The notes beneath the pieces were generated by a model, which saw nothing but the letters and a program-made list of their open reading frames with translations, was not told where the DNA came from and did not search any database. The translations under genes were made by a program, and so were the position numbers. Positions 9,465 to 16,526 of a stretch of 64,000 nucleotides of DNA are shown in pieces (positions within the stretch are counted from its first letter, which is position 1; every line of letters starts with the position of its first letter). The stretch is from the NCBI RefSeq assembly GCF_025232395.1, contig NZ_CP065938.1:1054001-1118000 (forward strand), read 5' to 3'. This DNA is from Taurinivorans muris. GTDB lineage: Bacteria > Desulfobacterota > Desulfovibrionia > Desulfovibrionales > Desulfovibrionaceae.

Positions 9465-9480
9465 TGCATATAGTGTGCCG
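9465..9480 (-). promoter_or_regulatory. Candidate sigma54 promoter of xsc
   Basis: The minus strand reads CGGCACACTATATGCA. GG and GC doublets have exact -24/-12 spacing and CGGCAC differs from TGGCAC at one base. The -12 box ATGCA differs from TTGCA at one base. It lies about 130 bases before the xsc start, with paired repeats 65-140 bases further upstream, where activator sites normally lie. Confidence 0.65.
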
Positions 9481-9543
9481 AATCTAAAAAGCACATATAA
9501 ATCAGTTGTGAAAAAAATAGCAGTCACCTCCCAAACAACGAAT

Positions 9544-9603
9544 AATGCATTTTTGAATTACCAACACCTCCTGTCAATCAAAAGCAATGCACTTTTGAAT
9601 TAC
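9544..9603. repeat. Paired direct repeats upstream of xsc, 42-bp period (candidate activator sites)
   Basis: AATGCATTTTTGAATTAC at 9544-9561 recurs as AATGCACTTTTGAATTAC at 9586-9603 (17 of 18 bases identical). The start-to-start distance is 42 bases, four helical turns. The pair lies between the GlcG-like gene and the candidate sigma54 promoter. A second pair with the same AATGCA core and the same 42-base period lies at 13244-13304. Confidence 0.7.
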
Positions 9604-9615
9604 ATCAATCGGTTC

Positions 9616-10026
9616 TCATATTTTTTCAATGAGATAAGACAAAAACATATATGCGAGTTCTTCATCCCTTTCCGGCTTGCACCCGCTGATGCCGATACCT
9701 CCGCATATTTCATCTCCAACAAAAACAGGAACGCCGCCGATAAGCCCTGTTGTTCCCGCTCCGCAAAAATCGGCGACAGACAAGCCTTCATGGATAAGCC
9801 GCTCATGAAAAGCCCTTGTCGTAACTTTCATCACAGCCGAGGTTCTCGCTTTGTTTACGGCTATATCATAAGATAACTGCGGCGCACCATGCATTTTCAA
9901 CAAAAAGACGCACTCCCCCGAGGGAGAACAAACGGCAAGCGTCACGGGCGTATCGCGCGAAATTGCATGCGATTCGCAAAACCGCCGGGCAGCATCCAAG
10001 ATATTCCTTTCATCCAAAACCTGCAT
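9616..10026 (-). CDS. GlcG/HbpS-family protein (DUF336)
   Basis: A 136-residue protein of the GlcG/HbpS fold, recognised from AVNKARTSA, the Gly-rich GLIGGVPVFVGDEICGGIGISG and the C-terminal DEELA helix. Members bind heme or act as accessory proteins in dissimilatory operons such as glycolate use; a biochemical role is not established for most. It starts 8 bases after the fused TRAP permease gene with a strong AGGAGG, so it is co-transcribed with the transporter. In this locus it may be an accessory to sulfonate uptake or metabolism (inference). Confidence 0.75.
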   Translation of the reverse strand: MQVLDERNILDAARRFCESHAISRDTPVTLAVCSPSGECVFLLKMHGAPQLSYDIAVNKARTSAVMKVTTRAFHERLIHEGLSVADFCGAGTTGLIGGVPVFVGDEICGGIGISGCKPERDEELAYMFLSYLIEKI

Positions 10027-10034
10027 ACCGCCTC

Positions 10035-11963
10035 CTATAACAAGAATAAGGAAAGCTGCGGAATATAGGTAATAACCATAAGAACAGCCAACATCGCCAA
10101 AAGAAACGGTATTGACGCCTTTGCGATGGACTGTATCTTGGCATCAGCGATACCGCTGGCGACAAACAAGTTCACTCCGACAGGCGGCGTAATGAAACCG
10201 ATTGCAAGGTTAACGACTATGATTACCCCGAAATGAATGGGGTTCATCCCGATCTGCAAAGCCAAAGGCAATAAAATCGGTGTCAAAATGACAATGGCGG
10301 CAAGGGCTTCCATGAACGTTCCTATCCACAGCAGCAAAATATTGATCAACAAAATGATGACAACGGGATTATTGGTGACATTTAAAATAACCTGCGCGAT
10401 TTGCTGAGGAATTTGCTCCAATGTCATGACATTTCCGAAAATAGTCGCCATAGCCATCAGCATGATGATGACAGAAGACATATTGGCGCTTTCCACACAG
10501 GATTCATACAGTTTCCGCCAATTCAATTCCTTATAGACAAAAACGCCCACGATTAAACCGTATAACGCGGCAACTGCGGCGGCTTCCGTTGGAGTCATAA
10601 GCCCGCCGTAAATACCGCCCAAAACGATTACAGGAACAAGCACGGCCCATTTTGCATTCCAAAACGCTTTTGAAACCGAAGCGAACGTTCTTTTCCGGTT
10701 TTCACCTTTCCAATTATGTTTTCTGGAAATATAATACGTCACAATCATTAAGACGCCGCCGGTCAAAATTCCCGGAACAATGCCCGCTAAAAACAAGTCG
10801 CCAATGGAAGCCTGCGCCGTAACCCCGTAAACGACAAAGGGATTGCTCGGAGGTATCATAACCCCGATGGCGCCTGCGGCGGCGACAGTCGCAGCGGCAA
10901 ACATCTTGTCATACCCCCGCGCGACCATTGCGGGCACGGTAATAGCCCCGATAGCGGCGACCGTTGCAGGACCCGAACCACTGATTGCGGCAAAAAACAT
11001 GCAGGTGGCAATACTTGCAAGAGCCATTCCCCCCACAAGACCGCCCAGCAATTCATCGGCAAGATTGAGCAGTCTTTCGGACAGTCCCCCCGCTCCCATA
11101 AAAATCCCGGCTGCGATAAAAAACGGTATCGCCATAATGGGAAAACTGTCAATGGAAGTGAACGCTACCCCCGCGATATAATCAACAGGCAATGTTCCCG
11201 CCGCAATGACGGTCAGCAACGCGGACAAACCCAAACCGAAAGCGACCGGCACACCGAACATCAATAAAAGAATGAAATACCCGAAAAGCAAAAGTATCGC
11301 ATTGGCATCTTCCGCAAAAAACGGAGGAACCGCAAATAAAACCGCAATAAAAGCCCCAATGCAGAAATCTTTGATTCCGGTACGTTTGAATTGTCCATAC
11401 AACGATTCGCAAGTTCTTATCAGCATCAAGCCAAAGCCGAGCGGCAAAATCAAATAAGGAATGTAATACGGCAGGCGGAGAGCCGCCGTCACCTGCGGAA
11501 ACTGCCTCTGCATATTGACAAATTCAATCCCCTTGTAAAAAATGGTGAACGTAAAAAACAAAAGCAGCAAATCAATAAATACCCAAAGCAAATTTTGAAC
11601 ACGTTCGGAAAATTTTACAAAAAGAGCGTCAACCCTGATATTGGCCCGCCTTTTTATTGCAAGGGGAATAGCCAGATACGTCGTCCAAATAAAAACATAC
11701 CGTGCCGCTTCTTCCGTCCAAACGGCATACCCGACAATATTGCTCAAACGTTCACGCCAGGAAACAAATAAATCATTAACACCTGAAAAACCCAATGCTG
11801 AACCGAAGAAATCAAGAACGGTCCGCGAAGATAAAAACTCCATGGAAGAAGAAACAAAATATCTGAAAAACGTTTGATACGTGATAACAAAAATCATGAA
11901 AAGTATGCCGATGAAAAGAAAAGGCTTTTCCAAATTATCAGCAGCCTTTGTAAGCTTATTCAT
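10035..11963 (-). CDS. Fused TRAP transporter permease (DctQ-DctM), probable taurine uptake
   Basis: A 642-residue integral membrane protein combining both TRAP membrane subunits. A DctQ part occupies about residues 1-200 (four helices, with EEAARYVFIW and RANIRVD), joined to a DctM part with many helices. DctM signatures include FPIMAIPFFIAAG, AAISGSGPATVAAIG, IPPSNPFVVYG, GLMTPTEAAA and IGFITPPVGVNLF. It works with the binding protein encoded upstream in sodium-driven uptake of small organic anions. Neighbouring tpa, ald and xsc make taurine or a related sulfonate the likely substrate, like TauKLM systems. A terminator-like hairpin separates it from the binding-protein gene. Confidence 0.9.
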   Translation of the reverse strand: MNKLTKAADNLEKPFLFIGILFMIFVITYQTFFRYFVSSSMEFLSSRTVLDFFGSALGFSGVNDLFVSWRERLSNIVGYAVWTEEAARYVFIWTTYLAIPLAIKRRANIRVDALFVKFSERVQNLLWVFIDLLLLFFTFTIFYKGIEFVNMQRQFPQVTAALRLPYYIPYLILPLGFGLMLIRTCESLYGQFKRTGIKDFCIGAFIAVLFAVPPFFAEDANAILLLFGYFILLLMFGVPVAFGLGLSALLTVIAAGTLPVDYIAGVAFTSIDSFPIMAIPFFIAAGIFMGAGGLSERLLNLADELLGGLVGGMALASIATCMFFAAISGSGPATVAAIGAITVPAMVARGYDKMFAAATVAAAGAIGVMIPPSNPFVVYGVTAQASIGDLFLAGIVPGILTGGVLMIVTYYISRKHNWKGENRKRTFASVSKAFWNAKWAVLVPVIVLGGIYGGLMTPTEAAAVAALYGLIVGVFVYKELNWRKLYESCVESANMSSVIIMLMAMATIFGNVMTLEQIPQQIAQVILNVTNNPVVIILLINILLLWIGTFMEALAAIVILTPILLPLALQIGMNPIHFGVIIVVNLAIGFITPPVGVNLFVASGIADAKIQSIAKASIPFLLAMLAVLMVITYIPQLSLFLL

Positions 11964-11974
11964 ATAATTCTCCC

Positions 11975-12004
11975 AAAAAAGCCGCTGCCGGGGACAGCGG
12001 CTTT
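11975..12004 (-). terminator. Intercistronic terminator/attenuator between TRAP binding protein and permease genes
   Basis: The minus strand has GCCGCTG and CAGCGGC flanking a 7-base loop, then six T residues, all between the two genes. Partial termination or 3'-end stabilisation here would make more binding protein than permease, the usual stoichiometry of TRAP systems. Confidence 0.8.
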
Positions 12005-12020
12005 CATGAACACAAAAAAA

Positions 12021-13025
12021 TCACTTTTGGGTGTCTTGCACCAACTGCACCAATTCGGTAGGCAATATAGGCAGGAATTTATCCCAAACAGGCTGTACCA
12101 TTTTTCTTAGGTCGGCAAGCTGTTCATCCGTCAGATCGATGATTTGAATACCCGCGTCAATAAAACCTTGACGGGCTCTCGCTTCGTTTTCGGGGTATAA
12201 AACGGTTCTTTGATATTCCACAGCTCCGGCGGCGGCTTCGCGGATAAGCTCCTGCGCTTTCGGATCAAGGGAATCCCACCACTTCTTATTGGCCATCATC
12301 ACCTGCATGCAGTAGTTATGTGCGGAAGTCATGGCATATTTTAACACTTCATGGTGTTTGGCGCCATAAAGATGCGGAAACGTATTGCCTTCGCCGTCAA
12401 TGGTTTTTTGCTGCAATGCCGTATAGGTTTCACCCCATGCGACCGGTGTCGGGTTCATTTTAAGGACTTTTGCAACTTCAATTTCAACGGATGAATCCGT
12501 TGTTCTCATTTTAATACCCGCCAAATCGTCTATTGTTTTCATAGGCTTTACAGACACAAAATGCCTATAACCGTATTCCGCCCACATGACCGGCTCAAGA
12601 CCGATTTCATTTGCGACATTTTTCATATAATCAGCCAGCGGACCGTTATCGATAGCGGCATAAAAATTTTGCTGATACTTCGGAGACGTGATGTACGGCA
12701 AATCAAATACTTGGAACACAGGAGAAAAACTTGCCATATTCGGAGTTGAACTGACAGCCATTTCAATGGTTCCGCGCTGAGCGGATTCCATCAATACGCG
12801 GTCACTGCCTAAAATAGCGTTTGGGAAAACCTGAACTTTTATTTTTCCGTCACTTTTTTCCTCGACAAGCTCTTTGAATTTTTCAAAAGCCAAGGTGATA
12901 TGGTTTCCGGGAGGAGTGGTGTGAGCAACCCTGAAGCTCAGTTTCGGACCGTCATAAGCGGCAAAGGCGCTTGCTGCGCCAAGAAACAATGCCGCCACAC
13001 TCATTAACAATGCTTTTAATTTCAT
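12021..13025 (-). CDS. TRAP transporter periplasmic binding protein (DctP family), probable taurine receptor
   Basis: A 334-residue exported solute-binding protein. A signal peptide is evident (MKLKALLMSVAALFLG, cleavage after AFA near residue 22). DctP features include the conserved GIKMRTTDSSVE stretch near 170, whose Arg normally salt-bridges the ligand's acidic group, then PVAWGETYTALQQKTIDGEGN. It delivers substrate to the fused permease encoded downstream. AAGGAG lies 8 bases before the ATG. Substrate assignment to taurine rests on context. Confidence 0.9.
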   Translation of the reverse strand: MKLKALLMSVAALFLGAASAFAAYDGPKLSFRVAHTTPPGNHITLAFEKFKELVEEKSDGKIKVQVFPNAILGSDRVLMESAQRGTIEMAVSSTPNMASFSPVFQVFDLPYITSPKYQQNFYAAIDNGPLADYMKNVANEIGLEPVMWAEYGYRHFVSVKPMKTIDDLAGIKMRTTDSSVEIEVAKVLKMNPTPVAWGETYTALQQKTIDGEGNTFPHLYGAKHHEVLKYAMTSAHNYCMQVMMANKKWWDSLDPKAQELIREAAAGAVEYQRTVLYPENEARARQGFIDAGIQIIDLTDEQLADLRKMVQPVWDKFLPILPTELVQLVQDTQK

Positions 13026-13336
13026 AAAAACACTCCTTTAAAAAGATTGGACCAATAAGAAATTGTATTTGTACAAAATTTCATTTGGTTTTAAGTAGTT
13101 GAATAAAAAAAAAAAAAAAACAATGTCAATAAAATAATGTTATTCTTCACTATGATTTCCACAAAAAACATTCTGAAAATCAGACAAAAAGAAATTTCGA
13201 TACAAAATCTTTTTTCTTTATGATTACAGCTTGTTATAAAATATCAATGCAAATACAACTTGATTTCTTCTTTTTTGTCTGATATTCAATGCAAATATAA
13301 CTTGGCTTTCATTATTTCATTGTAATTAGGAATGTT
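13026..13336. promoter_or_regulatory. Divergent regulatory region between the TRAP operon and the sigma54 activator
   Basis: This 311-base AT-rich region serves both directions. For the TRAP operon, a sigma70-like TTGACA (minus strand, about 13123-13128) precedes a 16-base poly-T tract. I found no site with sigma54 spacing on that strand. The pair of direct repeats at 13244-13304 lies 33-93 bases before the activator gene. Confidence 0.5.
13244..13304. repeat. Paired direct repeats in the activator/TRAP intergenic region, 42-bp period
   Basis: A 19-base unit, TCAATGCAAATACAACTTG at 13244-13262, recurs at 13286-13304 with one change (C to T at position 13 of the unit). The start-to-start distance is 42 bases, identical to the period of the pair upstream of xsc. 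Both pairs share an AATGCA core followed by A-x-T-T. Candidate binding sites for the locus activator. Confidence 0.7.
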
Positions 13337-15088
13337 ATGTCAGAAACCACCTATCAAGAATTTTTTGAACAAATATTGCAGTCAACGCCCGTTTGCCTTT
13401 GCGCCTGTTTATTGCATGAGGAAACAAACAAAATTTTGGCAATAAACAAAAACGCCGTAAAATTTTTCAATATGGCTGAAAACAAGATAATCGGCAAAGA
13501 ATTGCCGCAATTATTCAAAAAGTCGAATGTGCTCTTTCCTAATGACGAAAAGCAGGTTTCTTTTGACGATACCGTTAAAAATTTTTCCATTGAACACAGA
13601 AATTTTCTTTATTTCACAAAAAAAATTCAAAACAGCACGGCAGCCGCGGCAAACGAACCGCTTATCACTCTTTTCTGGCTGGAAATGCCTCATCAGAAAA
13701 ACGAACGGTATGAGCTGCTGCTGCATGATTTCGAGGTCATTCTCGACTCCATCCACGACGGTATCTGGATTATCAACGGAAACGGAATAACGCTTTATGC
13801 CAATAAAGCCTTAAAACGCATTGCGGGCATCAATTCCCGGGACGTCATCGGAAAACACGTCACAGTTCCGATGATTCAGGGAAAATTCACCAATTGCGTG
13901 ACATTGGACGCTTTAGCCCAAAAAAAAATCGTCACGCAGTTCGACGATTATTCCAATGGCAAGCATTGCCTCAATACCAGCACGCCCATTTTGGACGAAA
14001 ACGGAAACGTGCAAAAAGTTATCGCCCTTATCCGCGATATGACGGAATACGACGATTTGCATAAGAAAGTCGTGGATGCGGAACAAACCTTGAAGCAGTA
14101 TAAAGGGGAATTTAAAAAAGACGAGAAAAACTCGAAATACATAGGCTCAAGCAAAACATTCCAAAACTGTTTGGAACAATTGAAAAAAGTTGCGAAATCA
14201 AATTCTTCCGTTTTGCTCCTCGGCGAAACCGGAACGGGGAAAAGCATAGCGGCTTCTTTTATCCATGAAAACAGCGCCAGAAAGGATAAGCCCTTCATCG
14301 CCATAAACTGCGCCGCTATTGCGGAAACACTCATAGACGCCGAATTTTTCGGTTATGAGAAAGGCGCGTTCACCAATGCGGACCCGGCAGGGAAAAAAGG
14401 CTATTTTGAACAGGCGGACAAAGGCACCCTGCTTTTGGACGAAATTGGCGAACTTCCCCTCCCCATGCAGGCAAAGCTTCTGCATGTGCTTGATAATTAC
14501 GGATTTTACCGGGTCGGCGGCACTTCCTTGGTCAATATCGATGTAAGAATTATCGCGGCGACGAACAAGCCTTTGGAAGAACTTGTCAAACGCAAAGAAT
14601 TCAGGGAAGACCTGTTTTACCGTTTACATATATTAAATGTTAATATCCCCCCTTTAAGGCAGCGTCAGGAAGACATTCCGGAGCTTGCGAAATCTTTTCT
14701 GGCTGACGCCTGCAAACATCTTAACACGATTAAAAGCTTCGCTCCCAAGACACTGCTCATTCTTTCCTCCTACACATGGCCCGGAAACGTGCGGGAACTG
14801 CGCGGCGCCGTTGAATATCTGGCAGCCATGACCGAAGGCAACATCATACGCCCTTGTGATTTGCATCCTTATGTCTTTCCGGAAAAGCAAACGGAAAACG
14901 CCAATACCTCCGTTATCAACGTTAATGACAAGCCCCTTGAGGAAGCTATTTTCGAATTGGAATATTCCATGATCAAAGAAACCCTCATCCAGGAAGGCAG
15001 CACCTATAAGGCGGCGAAAAAACTCGGCATAAGCCAGTCAACCGTTGTGCGGAAAGCCAAACATCTCGGAATAAAAATTTCCGATTAA
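13337..15088 (+). CDS. Sigma54-dependent transcriptional activator with PAS domains (taurine locus regulator)
   Basis: A 583-residue enhancer-binding protein. Two PAS-like regions (about 5-110 and 130-245) precede an AAA+ domain with Walker A GETGTGKS, Walker B LLLDEIGELP and an arginine-rich sensor region (FREDLFYRL). A TyrR-like C-terminal helix-turn-helix follows (STYKAAKKLGISQSTVVRK). The sigma54-contacting loop reads GAFTNA rather than GAFTGA. There is no receiver domain, so it probably senses a small molecule, perhaps a pathway intermediate, through the PAS region. It is divergent from the TRAP operon and precedes ald-tpa. Candidate sigma54 promoters at ald and xsc make it their likely activator. 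Confidence 0.88.
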   Translation: MSETTYQEFFEQILQSTPVCLCACLLHEETNKILAINKNAVKFFNMAENKIIGKELPQLFKKSNVLFPNDEKQVSFDDTVKNFSIEHRNFLYFTKKIQNSTAAAANEPLITLFWLEMPHQKNERYELLLHDFEVILDSIHDGIWIINGNGITLYANKALKRIAGINSRDVIGKHVTVPMIQGKFTNCVTLDALAQKKIVTQFDDYSNGKHCLNTSTPILDENGNVQKVIALIRDMTEYDDLHKKVVDAEQTLKQYKGEFKKDEKNSKYIGSSKTFQNCLEQLKKVAKSNSSVLLLGETGTGKSIAASFIHENSARKDKPFIAINCAAIAETLIDAEFFGYEKGAFTNADPAGKKGYFEQADKGTLLLDEIGELPLPMQAKLLHVLDNYGFYRVGGTSLVNIDVRIIAATNKPLEELVKRKEFREDLFYRLHILNVNIPPLRQRQEDIPELAKSFLADACKHLNTIKSFAPKTLLILSSYTWPGNVRELRGAVEYLAAMTEGNIIRPCDLHPYVFPEKQTENANTSVINVNDKPLEEAIFELEYSMIKETLIQEGSTYKAAKKLGISQSTVVRKAKHLGIKISD

Positions 15089-15239
15089 AATTTCAGAATA
15101 AAAAGCAAGTCAAAAATGCATTATTTAGTTTTTTTACACTTTGTTCTTTTTCATTTGTGAATTTTATATTTAGGCAAAAAATATTTTTTTTCTAAACTTT
15201 TCAACATAATAAAAAAATAAAAATTTTAAAAGCGATTTT

Positions 15240-15255
15240 TGGAACAAGAATTGCT
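15240..15255 (+). promoter_or_regulatory. Sigma54 promoter of ald-tpa
   Basis: TGGAACAAGAATTGCT matches the -24/-12 consensus TGGCAC-N5-TTGCT at every position except C4 to A. It starts 90 bases before the ald start codon. An AATGCA-type site (15115-15120) resembling the paired repeats lies about 125 bases further upstream. Confidence 0.8.
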
Positions 15256-15329
15256 ATATAAGGTAAAGCTAGATAAACAGATTTCCTGTTTATATATTTT
15301 CAAAAAAAATAAATTTTAGGAGAAAAAAC

Positions 15330-16448
15330 ATGATTGTTAGTGTTCCAAAAGAAATTAAAAACCAAGAATATCGTGTTGGTATTACCCCTGCCGGCGTTAG
15401 AGCTCTTGTTGACGCAGGTCACAAAGTTTTAGTTGAAAAAGACGCCGGTACCGCTATCGGTATTGCTGACGCTGACTATACTGCACAAGGTGCTACCATT
15501 GTTAATACCGCTAAAGAAGCATGGAGCGGTGACATGGTTGTTAAAGTAAAAGAACCTCTTGAACCTGAATACCAATATTTCCGCGAAGGAATGGTTCTTT
15601 TCACATATCTTCACCTTGCTGCTGAACCTGAACTTACTAAAGCGCTCATCAGCAAAAAAGTAACAGCTATCGCTTACGAAACAGTTCAGCTCCCAACCCG
15701 CGTGCTTCCTCTTCTCGCTCCTATGTCAGAAGTTGCAGGTCGTATGGCTGCTCAAGTTGGTGCAAACCTTCTTACAAAGAAAGAAGGCGGCATGGGCTTG
15801 CTCATGGGCGGTACCGCTGGTGTTCCTGCTGCTAACTTCGTAGTAGTCGGTGCCGGCGTTGTTGGTTTCAACGCTGCTAAAGTTGCTGTCGGCATGGGCG
15901 CTAAAGTTACCATCATTGATAACAACATCGACCGTCTCCGCCAAATCGACGACCTTTACGGCAACCAAATCCAAACCATCTTCTCAAACTCTTTGAACAT
16001 TGCCCATGCAGTGAAAGAAGCTGACGTTGTTGTTGGTTCTGTTCTTATTCCTGGCGCAGCAACTCCACAACTCGTAACCGAAGCTATGGTTAAAACAATG
16101 AAACCCGGCTCAGTTATCGTTGACGTTGCTATCGACCAAGGCGGTGCTGTTGAAACAACAGCTAAACACGGCGCTACAAGCCACGACAACCCAACCTTCA
16201 TGTTCAACGGCGTTGTTTGCTACTGCGTAGGCAACATGCCTGGTGCTGTTGCACGTACATCCACCTTTACTCTTACAAACGCAACATTGCCTTACATGGT
16301 ACAACTTGCTAACAAAGGCTGGAAAGAAGCTTGCAAAGCTAACGAATCTCTTGCTAAAGGTCTTAACACTCACGAAGGTAAAGTATTCTTCAAAGGCGTT
16401 GCCGACAAATTCGGTATGGAATGCCACGCTTTGAGCGAAGTGCTTTAA
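15330..16448 (+). CDS. ald: Alanine dehydrogenase
   Basis: A 372-residue NAD-dependent enzyme that oxidatively deaminates alanine to pyruvate and ammonia. Here it would regenerate the pyruvate consumed by the taurine aminotransferase. Family signatures are PKEIKNQEYRVGITPAGV at the N-terminus, the substrate Lys in VVKVKEP, the Rossmann motif VVGAGVVGFNAAKVAVGMGA, and DVAIDQGGAVETT. Strong codon bias toward T-ending codons, as in xsc and tpa, suggests very high expression. It follows a sigma54 promoter and has AGGAG 9 bases before the ATG. Confidence 0.96.
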   Translation: MIVSVPKEIKNQEYRVGITPAGVRALVDAGHKVLVEKDAGTAIGIADADYTAQGATIVNTAKEAWSGDMVVKVKEPLEPEYQYFREGMVLFTYLHLAAEPELTKALISKKVTAIAYETVQLPTRVLPLLAPMSEVAGRMAAQVGANLLTKKEGGMGLLMGGTAGVPAANFVVVGAGVVGFNAAKVAVGMGAKVTIIDNNIDRLRQIDDLYGNQIQTIFSNSLNIAHAVKEADVVVGSVLIPGAATPQLVTEAMVKTMKPGSVIVDVAIDQGGAVETTAKHGATSHDNPTFMFNGVVCYCVGNMPGAVARTSTFTLTNATLPYMVQLANKGWKEACKANESLAKGLNTHEGKVFFKGVADKFGMECHALSEVL

Positions 16449-16460
16449 TAAAACTTTATG

Positions 16461-16494
16461 TCCATAAGGGAATTTTTCCCTTATGGACTTTTCT
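16461..16494 (+). terminator. Intercistronic terminator/attenuator between ald and tpa
   Basis: TCCATAAGGGAA pairs with TTCCCTTATGGA around a tiny loop and is followed by CTTTTCTT. No promoter-like element is evident between it and tpa, so tpa is probably reached by readthrough. Confidence 0.75.
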
Positions 16495-16526
16495 TATAAC
16501 AATCATTTCCTTTTGGAGGATTTATT

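Noticed and set aside
13026-13240. A sigma54 promoter for the TRAP operon
   Set aside because: No GG/GC pair with correct spacing occurs on the minus strand here; a sigma70-like TTGACA is the better candidate.
15151-15175. A second AATGCA-type site 42 bases downstream of the one at 15115
   Set aside because: Only loose AT-rich similarity and no AATGCA core.
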